Shown: positions 40,228 through 49,902, counted from the stretch's first letter. The stretch: 64,000 nucleotides of DNA from Flavihumibacter soli (GCF_010692725.1 NZ_JAAFZB010000093.1:62001-126000), one strand, 5' to 3'. Made by a program: numbers and translations. The notes: a model not told the origin generated them from the letters alone.

Positions 40228-41856
40228 ATGAAGCGAGCTATACTCTTTATTGCGCTGCTTAGCAGCAGCCTTTTCACTTCGGCCCAGACTGCCGAATCGT
40301 TATTCCAGGAAGCTAACAATGCCTACCAAAAGAAGGCTTATGCCGAAAGTGCTTCGCTGTATAAGCGGGCCATTGGTAGCGGCTCGGACAATGCGGGCGA
40401 CTACTACAATGCGGCCTGTTCGTTTGCGCTGGCAGGAGACAAGGAATCGGCGTTTACTTTTCTTAGCGGAGCGATCAGTAAGGGCTGGACTAATGCGGGA
40501 CACCTGCAGCAGGATACCGATCTGGCTTCGCTGCATGATGATCAACGCTGGAAATCTCTCGTGGAAAAGTCGAAAGTAAATGAGTTGGGGGCAAAGAAAC
40601 TTTGGGATAGTCCGGCGATGAAGATCCCCTATAAAGCAGAGCTGACGGAAGCTGAGAAAGTCGCCGGTGTGTCGAAACTATGGTCGGAGGCGAAGTATAA
40701 CTTTGTGAATTTTGATCTGGTACCTCAATTGAACTGGGATTCCGTGTATGTTGCCACACTCAACGAGGTGACAGCGATCAAAAGTACCGCCGACTACTAT
40801 CGTGCGCTCATGAAGATGGTTGCCCTTCTCGGCGACGGTCACACGAACGTCTATCCCGGCAATGAGCTGAAGGACGAGTTTTGGGCACAGCCTCCCTTGC
40901 GTACCCGCCTGGTGGATGGAAAGGTGCTTGTCATCCAGGTGTATGATGAGGCACTTAAACAACAGGGTATTATCCCGGGAACGGAGCTCCTGAGTATCAA
41001 TGGTTCGGCCGTTCGTGATTATGCGGAAAGGAATATTCGCCCTTACCAGAGCGCCTCGACTCCGCAGGATATGGATGTGCGCATTTATGAATACGGATTG
41101 CTGCGCGGGCCTCTTTCTGAGAGTGTGAGGACCGGCTTTCGGGACGCCAGGGGAAAAGCTTTCGAAGTGTCGCTGAAGCGGGTCAAATTTGATGATATCA
41201 AGAAGATGATGCCGGCTGTTCCGCCGTTCCGCCTTACCTGGCTGAAGGGTAATATCGCACACGTCGAACTGAACTCCTTTGGCAACAACGAGGCGGCGGA
41301 TCAGTACCTGGCCCATTTTGATGAGATCTCTAAAGCGGACGGGATCATATTTGATTTGCGAAACAACGGCGGCGGAAACAGCAACGTTGGCTATAAAGTA
41401 TTAGCCACGCTGACCGATAAGCCATTTCAAACGAGCAGCTGGTATACCCGCGTTTACAGACCGTCATACCGTGCCTGGGGTAACGCCGAAGGGCGTACAG
41501 GCGGCAATAACAATCAGGCACCCGCGAATGGAAAACTGCTTTATACCAAACCGGTGGCGGTATTGAGCAGTCCGCGGACCTATTCTGCAGCTGAAGATTT
41601 CCTGATAGCCTTTGATGTAATGGACCGCGGTAAGGTGATCGGCGAAGCTTCGGGCGGCAGTACCGGTCAGCCGCTTATGTTTGATCTTCCGGGCGGCGGC
41701 TTCGGCCGGATATGTACGAAGCGCGACACCTATCCCGATGGTAAGGAATTTGTTGGTGTGGGCATTCAACCGGATATCGCGGTGAAGCCAAACTTGCTTG
41801 ATCTCCGGAAAGATAAAGACACCGTGCTGGAAGCGGCGTTGAAACAGGGATTATAA
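40228..41856 (+). CDS. S41-family (tail-specific) peptidase with N-terminal TPR
   Basis: 542-aa exported protease. Signal peptide (ILFIALLSSSLFTSAQ), TPR-like helices at about 25-110 (SLFQEANNAYQKKAYAESAS), then the S41 core with a PDZ-like part (GIIPGTELLSINGSAVRDY) and IIFDLRNNGGGNSNVGY. The catalytic Ser is in SSPRTYSAAEDFLIAF and the substrate loop in GEASGGSTGQPLMFDLPGGG. Followed 22 bp later by a small hypothetical gene. Confidence 0.92.
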   Translation: MKRAILFIALLSSSLFTSAQTAESLFQEANNAYQKKAYAESASLYKRAIGSGSDNAGDYYNAACSFALAGDKESAFTFLSGAISKGWTNAGHLQQDTDLASLHDDQRWKSLVEKSKVNELGAKKLWDSPAMKIPYKAELTEAEKVAGVSKLWSEAKYNFVNFDLVPQLNWDSVYVATLNEVTAIKSTADYYRALMKMVALLGDGHTNVYPGNELKDEFWAQPPLRTRLVDGKVLVIQVYDEALKQQGIIPGTELLSINGSAVRDYAERNIRPYQSASTPQDMDVRIYEYGLLRGPLSESVRTGFRDARGKAFEVSLKRVKFDDIKKMMPAVPPFRLTWLKGNIAHVELNSFGNNEAADQYLAHFDEISKADGIIFDLRNNGGGNSNVGYKVLATLTDKPFQTSSWYTRVYRPSYRAWGNAEGRTGGNNNQAPANGKLLYTKPVAVLSSPRTYSAAEDFLIAFDVMDRGKVIGEASGGSTGQPLMFDLPGGGFGRICTKRDTYPDGKEFVGVGIQPDIAVKPNLLDLRKDKDTVLEAALKQGL

Positions 41857-41878
41857 GGGCCTGCTAAAGGAGCATTGC

Positions 41879-42247
41879 ATGAATGATCCACAACTGATCT
41901 TCGTCTATAACGCCAATGGCAGCCTGTTCAGCCGACTGACGGATTTTGCTCACAAGATAGTGTCACCTTCGACCTATGCCTGCACTTTGTGTGCGCTGAC
42001 TTACGGTAATTTTACAGTAAAGGAAGAATGGAGATCGTTCATTGAATCGCTGCCGTTAGAAACTGTTTTTATGTATCGGGATCAATTTGAACTGAAATAT
42101 GGTCATCAGGGCGATCTGCCGGCTGTATATCTTTCCACAAATCAGTCGGTCAGGGAAGTAATATCCCGTAAGGAAATAAATTATTGCAAAAATTTAAGGC
42201 AACTGAAGGAACTGGTTCAGGCAAACATGGAGGGTCAGGGTCTTTAG
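41879..42247 (+). CDS. conserved hypothetical protein (122 aa)
   Basis: Small soluble protein starting NDPQLIFVYNANGSLFSRL, with a CTLCALTYGNF segment carrying two Cys and a C-terminal basic helix. Such proteins are widespread in Bacteroidota and unassigned. Co-directional with the S41 gene. Confidence 0.75.
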   Translation: MNDPQLIFVYNANGSLFSRLTDFAHKIVSPSTYACTLCALTYGNFTVKEEWRSFIESLPLETVFMYRDQFELKYGHQGDLPAVYLSTNQSVREVISRKEINYCKNLRQLKELVQANMEGQGL

Positions 42248-42307
42248 CACGTTTGGTAATGATATCCAGCCTGAACCCTGAATTGCGAAATCAAACTAAC
42301 GTTCTTA

Positions 42308-42877
42308 CTATACTCTCTTTTCTGTCGGCTCATAATAGCCAAGTACGGCACCAGAACCGAATGTTTTAGTCTTCAGGAGTTTAAGATCAATTCTGTCCCT
42401 GATGTTCTTAAATAAAGGTAAGCCGCTTCCTATAACAACCGGGTGGAAGCAAAGCTGGTATTCATCAATTAAGCCAAGGTTCCCTAAGGCTACTATTAAA
42501 TTTGGACTGCCAACATAAAGGTCTTTACTCCCGCCATTGCGGGACTCCTTTAGTTCTAAGATCTCGTTCCTAACAATCTTATTTTTCAAGGTCGTATTTC
42601 TCCAATGAACCTCTTTCAGCGTGCGGGAGAAAACAATCTTATGCGCATTGTCCATGATCACCGCAAACTCATCAATTGCCTTATTACCGGTAGGGTTTTT
42701 TACGATAGCCGGCCAGGCATCTTCCATCAATTGATAGGTTATCCTTCCGTAGAGTATACTGCCTGCCTTATTCAATAGTTCACTATAGTGCTCATGTAGT
42801 TCATCATCGGCGATGCCCGCCGTGTGGTCGCAAAACCCGTCCAGGGTCATGTTCATTGCCGCAATTAGCTTTCTCAT
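42308..42877 (-). CDS. dihydrofolate reductase family (RibD C-terminal-like) protein
   Basis: 189-aa NADPH-binding reductase fold. Start RKLIAAMNMTLDGFCDHTAG, then LYGRITYQLMEDAWP and KIVFSRTLKEVHW, with late DLYVGSPNLIVALGNLGLID. Similar to YyaP/YwjB proteins, which are not true folate reductases. Single gene. Confidence 0.92.
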   Translation of the reverse strand: MRKLIAAMNMTLDGFCDHTAGIADDELHEHYSELLNKAGSILYGRITYQLMEDAWPAIVKNPTGNKAIDEFAVIMDNAHKIVFSRTLKEVHWRNTTLKNKIVRNEILELKESRNGGSKDLYVGSPNLIVALGNLGLIDEYQLCFHPVVIGSGLPLFKNIRDRIDLKLLKTKTFGSGAVLGYYEPTEKRV

Positions 42878-43003
42878 AATTAGGTTCTAATTGTAATTAG
42901 TTATCTGATCGAATCAGGGGATAGTAACGGATTCTACATACAGCATTATAGAGCAAAATGCTCGAAATCAACTAATAGAGAAAAAATAGCCAAATTATCC
43001 CAG

Positions 43004-43037
43004 TGTTCCAAAACCAGTTATCCATTGTGTTGGATAA
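43004..43037. repeat. 34-bp palindromic repeat, copy 1
   Basis: Begins TGTTCCAAAACCAG and ends in the inverted repeat TTATCC-N8-GGATAA. Copy 2 at 47052-47085 differs at three positions. Sits in the divergent promoter region of the DHFR-like gene and the BNR lipoprotein gene. Confidence 0.7.
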
Positions 43038-43124
43038 ATGGCTCCGGGCATTTAGCAAAGTCAGTCTTGCATCCATCCTTTTAATGCTCGCTGTTAGGTA
43101 GTAAGAGCGAGAGATTTAATTACT

Positions 43125-44483
43125 ATGTTTGGCCGATTTTTAACTTTTATGACAATAATAAATAGATGCCTGACACTCTTCCTGTTCACTTCCCTTATTT
43201 CAGGATGTGAAAAAAAAGAAACCCTTACTCCTGACCCCGTTCCTCGTGAAATTAAGGATATTGAAATACTAAGTGGAAATAATCAGCTTGCTCACAGAGG
43301 TGCCCCCCTGGATACGATCGTCATTCGGGTTCAGTTGAATGCCTCGGAAGATAGGTCCCCACTCCGTTACTATGCATTAAAGAGCACTGACAATAGTAGT
43401 TTTATTGTTCACAGCCAGGTCAGATATAACGACCATATGATCATTAAAGCTTTGTGGCACCCTTCATCCCTGGAGGACGTTCCAACAGTGAAGTTTTATG
43501 TGTCCGCTAGTTGCACCGATGATCAAATGGCTAGGGAAAACTGCAATGAAGCTAAGTCAGTCAGTCTGAAAGCCGCGTTTCTTCGACCCTGGAAAAGTGT
43601 TTACCAAAGTAGCCGGGGAAGTTTTACTACTATGTATGACTTGTATTTTACGGATGAGATGAATGGTGTAGCTGTGGGTGAAGGTTCAGGAATTGTGAGA
43701 ACCAACGATGGTGGAAAATCGTGGATCCAGGGTGATCCTGCGGTGGATGACAGCCATGCCTATATAATAGCTTTCACCGGGCGGGATACCGCGCTTGTAA
43801 GCTTAACAAACAACTATCCAGCCTTTACTTATGACGGTGGGAAAACCTTCTTCCGGCCGGACAAATGGACACCTTCAATTATTGGGCACCAAAGTTCTTC
43901 CGCCTACTATTTGCAAAGCCGGGATATTATTTATACCGTAGGATGGCGGGGGAATATTGCAAAGACGACTGACGGTGGTCAAACCTGGGACAGGTCTGGA
44001 AGTTTTAACGTTTTAAATCGCCTGAATGATCTGATTCATATTGGTAAGGACACACTGTTCACATGCGGTACGGTTGGCTTTTTAGCCAGAACAACGGATG
44101 CCGGAAAAACATGGAAACAACAACCGTTGCAACTGAACAATGATTTAAATAAAATATACTTCGTAAATAGTTCACTTGGGTTTGCCGGCGGACAACTGGG
44201 CACACTGATCCGCACCACAGACGGTGGCGGGCATTGGGATAAGATATCGACTGGTATTCGCTTGTCAATAATAGCTATTCATTTCTTTAAAAACGGACAC
44301 GGATTCCTTGTCAGCGCCGGAGGGGAAATTGCTGAATCGCATGATGCTGGTCTGAGCTGGAAATTAATTTTAAAGGATAATTACGGCGCCGGCAATTTAC
44401 GAAAAGTTGTAATTAAAGATGAGAAAACCATTTTTGGACTCCAGGGATCATCCATTTTAACGTATGATTTGACCCAACGATAA
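43125..44483 (+). CDS. BNR/YCF48-like beta-propeller lipoprotein
   Basis: 452-aa lipoprotein. Lipobox LISGC follows MTIINRCLTLFLFTS; the start at 43125 is long and 43149 (MTIIN) is possible. A beta-sandwich N-domain precedes a propeller with repeats ending TNDGGKSW, TTDGGQTW, TTDAGKTW and TTDGGGHW. Ends 2 bp before the next lipoprotein gene of the same kind. Confidence 0.87.
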   Translation: MFGRFLTFMTIINRCLTLFLFTSLISGCEKKETLTPDPVPREIKDIEILSGNNQLAHRGAPLDTIVIRVQLNASEDRSPLRYYALKSTDNSSFIVHSQVRYNDHMIIKALWHPSSLEDVPTVKFYVSASCTDDQMARENCNEAKSVSLKAAFLRPWKSVYQSSRGSFTTMYDLYFTDEMNGVAVGEGSGIVRTNDGGKSWIQGDPAVDDSHAYIIAFTGRDTALVSLTNNYPAFTYDGGKTFFRPDKWTPSIIGHQSSSAYYLQSRDIIYTVGWRGNIAKTTDGGQTWDRSGSFNVLNRLNDLIHIGKDTLFTCGTVGFLARTTDAGKTWKQQPLQLNNDLNKIYFVNSSLGFAGGQLGTLIRTTDGGGHWDKISTGIRLSIIAIHFFKNGHGFLVSAGGEIAESHDAGLSWKLILKDNYGAGNLRKVVIKDEKTIFGLQGSSILTYDLTQR

Positions 44484-44485
44484 GC

Positions 44486-45829
44486 ATGTCAAAATATATA
44501 TCCGCAATAAAATCCCTTTTAACTTTAACAGTATTTACAATATTCACTGGGTGCCAGAAATCTGATAATACAGAAGGAAACCCTGACGTGTCTTCCGAAC
44601 CAAAAGCTAAGATAGCGCTCCTAACAGGAGACAAACAACAAGGTATCTACGGCGATGACTTGCCAAATGACCTTGAACTCGCAATCAGTGTTCCGGCTGG
44701 CAAGACTGTAGGTCAATACTATATTCGATTTGGCATGATCCAAGGTAATGGTACTATTGCTGATTACGGGCATGATAACCCGATAAATGTTGCACCCAAT
44801 GGAAAACTGAGAGTGAGGTGGCGGTTGGGGTGTGATAATCCGGTACAAAAATTAAAAGCTTATGTATATGCCTATTCACTTTCCTATTCGACAAATGAAA
44901 TAACAGCTATTCCGGAAGATTCAGTGTATGTACAGGCATCGGGCACAAAACCATCCGGCTGGGGTCGGTCATGCGGTTGCGGGGTGCCAGATATCTATAA
45001 TTCGAATATAATTACTCATGATAACAAAACACTCTACCTTGCGTCCAGAGAGCTGTACAGCTCAACAGATAATGGGATAAACTGGACAAAAGTCGCAGGC
45101 GTACCTAAATGGTCAGAAGTCAGGGGCGTGCAGTTCAATAGTAAGGGGTGGATGTATGTTCTAACAAAAAATGATGGTATTTTCTTTTCGAAAGACCTTA
45201 GGAACTGGCAGGCGATCAATAACGGAATTCTGGATATGCGCGACCCGACTGCCTTTATGGTTAAAGATGATGTACTAATGGTGAGCTTTTATTTTGACGG
45301 ACCTTACCTTACACAAGACAACGGTGGCTTTTGGCAAAAACTCCTGGTTTCACGTAATTCACAGCGCTTCATGTTTTTCAATCAGCACCCGGATGGTACC
45401 TTGTATCTTTTTGATGATTGGGATACCTTCTTCAAATCCAAAGATATGGGCAAAACATGGCAGTCATTGCAATTGGATAATAACTATTATAGTTCGGGGC
45501 CATCGGGCTTTGCGATAGGCCCTGACGGCAATCTGTTTATTGGTTCAGGTGATGCTACCATAGCGCAGCTTTCGCCCACAACTTTAAAAGGTACGTCCAA
45601 ACGTTACTATGAATGGAACGGTTCAACACAATCAGTTAGTGATATTCAATTTTATAATAATGATGTTTTTTACCTGGTGAGCAGCACGCCAAAGCCGGGC
45701 ATTTACAGTTTAAATAATGGTTGGGGCCGGGTAGAGCTCGATTTTCCGAAAACAATTGTTTCTTATTTCCGAAAATCAGATGGAGGTTTTCTATTACAAA
45801 GTCATGACGGCTTGTATTATCGAAACTAA
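44486..45829 (+). CDS. second BNR-repeat lipoprotein
   Basis: 447-aa lipoprotein (TIFTGC lipobox) organised like its neighbour: an N-terminal beta domain (KAKIALLTGDKQQGIYGD), then propeller repeats with STDNGINW, SKDLRNW, TQDNGGFW and SKDMGKTW. It begins 2 bp after the upstream stop, so the two form an operon and probably a paralogous pair. No ligand can be inferred. Confidence 0.87.
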   Translation: MSKYISAIKSLLTLTVFTIFTGCQKSDNTEGNPDVSSEPKAKIALLTGDKQQGIYGDDLPNDLELAISVPAGKTVGQYYIRFGMIQGNGTIADYGHDNPINVAPNGKLRVRWRLGCDNPVQKLKAYVYAYSLSYSTNEITAIPEDSVYVQASGTKPSGWGRSCGCGVPDIYNSNIITHDNKTLYLASRELYSSTDNGINWTKVAGVPKWSEVRGVQFNSKGWMYVLTKNDGIFFSKDLRNWQAINNGILDMRDPTAFMVKDDVLMVSFYFDGPYLTQDNGGFWQKLLVSRNSQRFMFFNQHPDGTLYLFDDWDTFFKSKDMGKTWQSLQLDNNYYSSGPSGFAIGPDGNLFIGSGDATIAQLSPTTLKGTSKRYYEWNGSTQSVSDIQFYNNDVFYLVSSTPKPGIYSLNNGWGRVELDFPKTIVSYFRKSDGGFLLQSHDGLYYRN

Positions 45830-46060
45830 AATATTGATCGAGCAGAGCACATACCGGATATTGGTGTGCCGCTTTAGCAGTTTGTCAGAATCGCTTCACC
45901 AAAAGAAGCCACCTCTAGATCCCAATATGGTTTTGATGCGGGCGGCCACCTGAGAGCGGATTTCAAAGAAATAATCCATCTCCTCCGGGGAGATTTATAG
46001 TACGAACAAAGCTTTATTAGGTACTGTACTGTTTCTTTGTCAAACGACTTTCGGCTGTGA

Positions 46061-46789
46061 TTATATCAGTCTAACCCGTATTGGTAAAACATAGGAAACT
46101 TTCACTGCTTCGCCGTCTTCCATTCCGGGTTCCCATCTTGGCATTTCTTTTACGATACGTAGGGCTTCCTCAGCCAGTTCGGCAGTGACACTTTGAACTA
46201 TTTTAATGTTTGAAATTTCACCATCTTTGTTTACAATAAAATTCACAAGAACAAGGCCTTCATCTTTATTCTTTCTTGATTGTTTAGGATACTTCATTTC
46301 TTTTCCTAAATATTGGAATAATTTGTTCCTCCCGCCGGGAAATTCCGGTGCTATTTGATACTCAAAATGAGTTGTCTCGGTTCCATCGGAATTCATGCAC
46401 TTTCCTTCAATTAACTTATCATCTTTATATTTGTCGACCCGTTTAAGTTTTCCGTTTTCCCAATATGTAAGGAGTTGTCCGTTTTTTTTATCTTCCTTAT
46501 AATCAATGTCCTTGCGAATTTGTCCGCTTTCAAACCATTCTTTAAATTTTCCATCTTGTTTGCGGTCTTTATAAACAGAAAAATCTACTTGTCTTTTAAT
46601 TTGTCCTGATCTGAAATAAACTTTCTCCGTTGCACGATTTGTGTCTGCCTGGTTACCCAAAACAATTTGATAATATGTTGCGTGTTGTATTGCCTTTACT
46701 TTGTTCCAGTCATTGTCGTAAAATGTAGTGTCTTGTCCCAATGTAATTAATGACTGTAGAAGAAATAGGCTTGTTAAAATTTTTTTCAT
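46061..46789 (-). CDS. MORN-repeat protein with TonB C-terminal domain
   Basis: 242-aa exported protein. Signal peptide (ILTSLFLLQSLITLGQ), MORN/YwqK-like repeats (YFRSGQIKRQVDF, WFESGQIRKDIDY, YWENGKLKRVDKY), then a TonB C-terminal domain (PEFPGGRNKLFQYLGKEMKY, GLVLVNFIVNKDGEI, EEALRIVKEMPRWEPG). In this form it lacks the transmembrane anchor and Pro-rich linker of true TonB. Confidence 0.9.
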   Translation of the reverse strand: MKKILTSLFLLQSLITLGQDTTFYDNDWNKVKAIQHATYYQIVLGNQADTNRATEKVYFRSGQIKRQVDFSVYKDRKQDGKFKEWFESGQIRKDIDYKEDKKNGQLLTYWENGKLKRVDKYKDDKLIEGKCMNSDGTETTHFEYQIAPEFPGGRNKLFQYLGKEMKYPKQSRKNKDEGLVLVNFIVNKDGEISNIKIVQSVTAELAEEALRIVKEMPRWEPGMEDGEAVKVSYVLPIRVRLI

Positions 46790-47221
46790 TATGTCTTTTT
46801 ATCAAACTAGTATGCTGAAGGCTTGCCAAACTGACGGGCTATTACACCAATAGTTCACCGCGGATAAATTTAGAGAAAAGCACTGAAGTTGCAACAACCA
46901 CGTCGGTCAAGGTAGTATTAGCGGTAGTATTTTATAGTCTCCCTGTTTATCTAAAGGCGTTGATGTATTTTGAAACGTCGTTCGGATAACGCCTTTTATG
47001 CTTTTTATCGTAGGTGTCGACCTCAATTACAAATAGTCCTAACTTTCTCTTTGTTCCAAAACCAGTTATCTATTGTTTTTGATAACGGATATACTATTAT
47101 CCGACAGGCTACCTTACAGAAGTTAAATTAGAAGATTGATGGAGCTGCGTTAAAATTGCATTCCAGATTGCAAATTACCGCCGACGTTCTAAGGCAGGAG
47201 AGATGGATTAAGATTATCTTT
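46790..47221. other. 432-bp intergenic region
   Basis: Lies between the TonB-C gene promoter and the WYL gene stop. Holds copy 2 of the 34-bp palindromic repeat. No gene seen. Confidence 0.5.
47052..47085. repeat. 34-bp palindromic repeat, copy 2
   Basis: TGTTCCAAAACCAG followed by TTATC-N10-GATAA. Three mismatches to copy 1 at 43004-43037. Confidence 0.7.
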
Positions 47222-48274
47222 TCAACTTTGATTTATCCTCCTGCCTCCTTCACCTTCATCGGAAGTATAAGACTCCGATGCCTTAGCTAAATTCTCTCTG
47301 ATCCTTTTCACTAAGATGCGTGGACCCAAAACTTTTAATTTACAGCCAAAACCCAGAAGCTCCCGTTCCAGTTCAAAATTCAGGATCACCCGGATACTGA
47401 AAACCTTTCCATTTGCATTTTCCGCTAGCAGTTTTTGAGTATGATGTAAGGGCTTTGTAATAACATACGGTGCGTTTTCATGATCGACCCTAAACACCAC
47501 CTGGCAGTGTTTCTGGTTAAGCGATTTGGTTACTCCAAGAACATCTGAATAATAGGTACTTAGATCCACCAGGGTATTTTCAAGATACTCTTCTTTCGCA
47601 GCTTCTTCCACGGCGACTATCCTATCTAGGGCCAGGGTTAATAATGGCTTATTCCGTTGATGCGACAGGCAAAGTACAAACCAGCGATTACGATATTCTT
47701 TAAGCAAATAGGGACTTATGCAAAAAGTACTTGCATGCCTGGCTTTAAATGATTGATAACTGATGCACAGCACTGTCCTTGAAATAATAGCTTTCCGGAT
47801 GATTTCGATGAACTCAAGTCCTTTCAGGTTATCATTCTTTTCAAAATCTATTACCGAAGTGCCTGAAGTTTTCTGTACATAGATCTTGTCTTCCAGTTTG
47901 GTGACCATTTCATTTACATCTGCGAAATGATTAAAGCCCTTGAACTGTTTTAATAACCCGGCCACTTCGCTCAATACTTGCATATCCTGGTTGGTTAGAG
48001 GAATATTGGTGATACTGTAATTCTTGTCAGAATAGGTATAATATTTTTTGTCCACTACGATGATTGGGGCCTCGTAGCCAAGTTTATTACTACGCATCAA
48101 CTCAATGTCCGCCTGCACTGTTCGCCTGCTAACCCCTTTGTCAATACCTTCATATTCGTATAAAGCATCCGAACATGCATCAATCAGGTCTTCCAGTGCC
48201 CACTTCTTGTACCTGTTTTTCAGGCAGTTGTCGATAGTTCGAAATCGGACAAGGGCATTGCGGTTTACAGGCAT
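47222..48274 (-). CDS. WYL-domain transcriptional regulator of the RtcB/TROVE module
   Basis: 350-aa regulator. The N-terminal winged helix-turn-helix region (RFRTIDNCLKNRYKKWALED, GVSRRTVQADIELM) is followed by the WYL domain (ISRTVLCISYQSF, FCISPYLLKEYRNRWFVLCL) and a C-terminal WCX-like extension (VVFRVDHENAPYVITKPLHH). WYL domains bind ligands including nucleic acids. It is divergent from rtcB with 96 bp between starts, containing a hairpin repeat, so it most likely controls rtcB, the TROVE gene and the RNA array. It replaces the sigma-54 activator RtcR used in Proteobacteria. Confidence 0.9.
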   Translation of the reverse strand: MPVNRNALVRFRTIDNCLKNRYKKWALEDLIDACSDALYEYEGIDKGVSRRTVQADIELMRSNKLGYEAPIIVVDKKYYTYSDKNYSITNIPLTNQDMQVLSEVAGLLKQFKGFNHFADVNEMVTKLEDKIYVQKTSGTSVIDFEKNDNLKGLEFIEIIRKAIISRTVLCISYQSFKARHASTFCISPYLLKEYRNRWFVLCLSHQRNKPLLTLALDRIVAVEEAAKEEYLENTLVDLSTYYSDVLGVTKSLNQKHCQVVFRVDHENAPYVITKPLHHTQKLLAENANGKVFSIRVILNFELERELLGFGCKLKVLGPRILVKRIRENLAKASESYTSDEGEGGRRINQS

Positions 48275-48311
48275 GGAAATAATTTTTTAGAAAAATAGAT
48301 ATTTTTTTTTG

Positions 48312-48332
48312 CTGCGCAAAAAGATTGCGCAG
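48312..48332 (+). promoter_or_regulatory. hairpin leader element, copy 1 (upstream of rtcB)
   Basis: CTGCGCA-AAAAGAT-TGCGCAG, a perfect 7-bp stem preceded by a T-run, in the divergent wyl-rtcB gap. A near-identical element lies before the TROVE gene (49841-49860). Either the WYL operator, seen as an inverted repeat, or an RNA structure in the leader. Both genes also share TAAGTCATG around the start codon. Confidence 0.65.
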
Positions 48333-48370
48333 GAGCACAGTTGTTTTGAATCGTCAACAAGAAATAAGTC

Positions 48371-49825
48371 ATGGAAAAAGAAAAAATCAGCAACGGAGAA
48401 ATCAGCGCCTTAGGAGTAACAGATTTAGAACTACTTGTAAACTTTAGCCGCGTTGCTAATGGTCTGTTAAAACACCAGGTGATGACCAAGGAAATCATTC
48501 TTGCCCATCTTGAGTCTTTAGTAGAGGATCCGATGCCTTATGCTATGAAGAAGGGTGGTAAGTTCAGGAACCTTGCGGAAAGAGTACTTGAACTGCGTAA
48601 AGACGGAAAGTTTATAAAGCAGCAACGCAGTAACCATGCATTAAGAGAGGAATTAATAGAATTCCCGGTTTTTGGAAAAGAGAATATTGAGGCGGGGGCT
48701 CTGGGACAGATGAACACTGCAATGAAATTGCCTATTGCGGTGGCCGGAGCCCTTATGCCAGATGCACATCATGGATACGGATTGCCGATCGGAGGTGTTT
48801 TAGCAACAACGATAGATACCATTATACCCTATGCAGTAGGGGTTGATATTGCCTGCCGTATGTGTCTGAGCATATTTGACCTTCCAGCCACCGTGGTGGA
48901 TACAGATAAGGACAAGCTTAAAAGCTTATTAGGTGAACATACTGTTTTCGGTATGGGGGGAGTTGTAAAAAGCCACTATGATACCTCTTTATTTGATCAC
49001 GCGGACTGGAATGCTACCAAAGTCATCCGTTCGTTGAAGAATAAGGCTTATACGCAATTGGGTACTTCAGGAACCGGGAACCATTTTGTGGAATGGGGCG
49101 AGTTAACAGTGACTGCCGGTGCATTGGAGGGAATCCCTGCCGGGACTTATCTCGCTTTATTATCGCACTCAGGTTCCCGTGGATTTGGAGGAAGCATAGC
49201 CAATTATTATTCAGAAATAGCTATGAAGAAAACAAAACTTCCTCAGGAAGCAAAACACTTAGCTTGGCTGGATATGAACACCGAGGAAGGACAAGAATAT
49301 TGGATCGCAATGAACCTGGCGGGTGAATATGCTTCGGCTAATCATCATGAGATACATAATAAGATAGCCAATGCACTGAACCTGCCACCGGTAATGCGTA
49401 TCGAGAATCACCACAATTTTGCATGGAAGGAAAAACTGGCTAATGGGACAGAAGTTATGGTGCATCGTAAAGGGGCAACTCCTGCAGGTAAAGGAGTTCT
49501 TGGGATCATTCCCGGCTCAATGAGTACACCAGGATTTCTGGTGAGAGGTAAGGGTGAAGAAAGTTCAATTAACTCAGCCTCTCATGGCGCAGGTAGATTG
49601 ATGAGCAGAACGGCGGCCTTTAAAACTCTACATAAGGACTTGGTAGAAGCTGAGCTTTTGGATAAACGGGTCACCTTAATTGGATCTGATCTGGATGAAG
49701 CCCCGATGGTATACAAGGACATACATGCTGTAATGGCTGCACAGACGGATTTAGTTGATGTGTTGGCTTCATTTCAACCAAGGATAGTAAAGATGGCTGA
49801 TCCAAAGGAGAGGCCTGAAGATTAA
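48371..49825 (+). CDS. rtcB: RtcB RNA ligase
   Basis: 484-aa GTP- and Mn-dependent ligase that joins RNA ends with 2',3'-cyclic phosphate or 3'-phosphate to 5'-OH ends. Signature PDAHHGYGLPIGG is present. Metal ligands Asp 159 and Cys 162 lie in VGVDIACRM, Asn 237-His 238 in GTGNHFVEWG, His 266 in LSHSGSRG, and His 347/348 in NHHNFAWKE. The guanylylated His 405 is in SHGAGRLMSR. The protein has an N-terminal extension relative to E. coli RtcB (408 aa). No rtcA or archease gene is adjacent. The start is supported by the shared leader and AAATAAGTC before ATG. Confidence 0.96.
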   Translation: MEKEKISNGEISALGVTDLELLVNFSRVANGLLKHQVMTKEIILAHLESLVEDPMPYAMKKGGKFRNLAERVLELRKDGKFIKQQRSNHALREELIEFPVFGKENIEAGALGQMNTAMKLPIAVAGALMPDAHHGYGLPIGGVLATTIDTIIPYAVGVDIACRMCLSIFDLPATVVDTDKDKLKSLLGEHTVFGMGGVVKSHYDTSLFDHADWNATKVIRSLKNKAYTQLGTSGTGNHFVEWGELTVTAGALEGIPAGTYLALLSHSGSRGFGGSIANYYSEIAMKKTKLPQEAKHLAWLDMNTEEGQEYWIAMNLAGEYASANHHEIHNKIANALNLPPVMRIENHHNFAWKEKLANGTEVMVHRKGATPAGKGVLGIIPGSMSTPGFLVRGKGEESSINSASHGAGRLMSRTAAFKTLHKDLVEAELLDKRVTLIGSDLDEAPMVYKDIHAVMAAQTDLVDVLASFQPRIVKMADPKERPED

Positions 49826-49840
49826 AAAAATAATTTTTTA

Positions 49841-49860
49841 CTGCGCAGAAAGACTGCGCA
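49841..49860 (+). promoter_or_regulatory. hairpin leader element, copy 2 (upstream of the TROVE gene)
   Basis: CTGCGCA-GAAAGAC-TGCGCA after a T-rich run, the same architecture as 48312-48332 with matching loop (RAAAGAY). Lies in the 77-bp gap between rtcB and the TROVE gene, which suggests separate control or processing of the second gene. Confidence 0.65.
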
Positions 49861-49902
49861 TACGCTCCCCAACTTTGAGGAGAATTAAAAAGGAGGTAAG
49901 TC

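Noticed and set aside
45896-45979. 27-codon coding-like minus-strand fragment (MDYFFEIRSQVAARIKT)
   Set aside because: Too short and unidentified; might be a remnant but cannot be supported.
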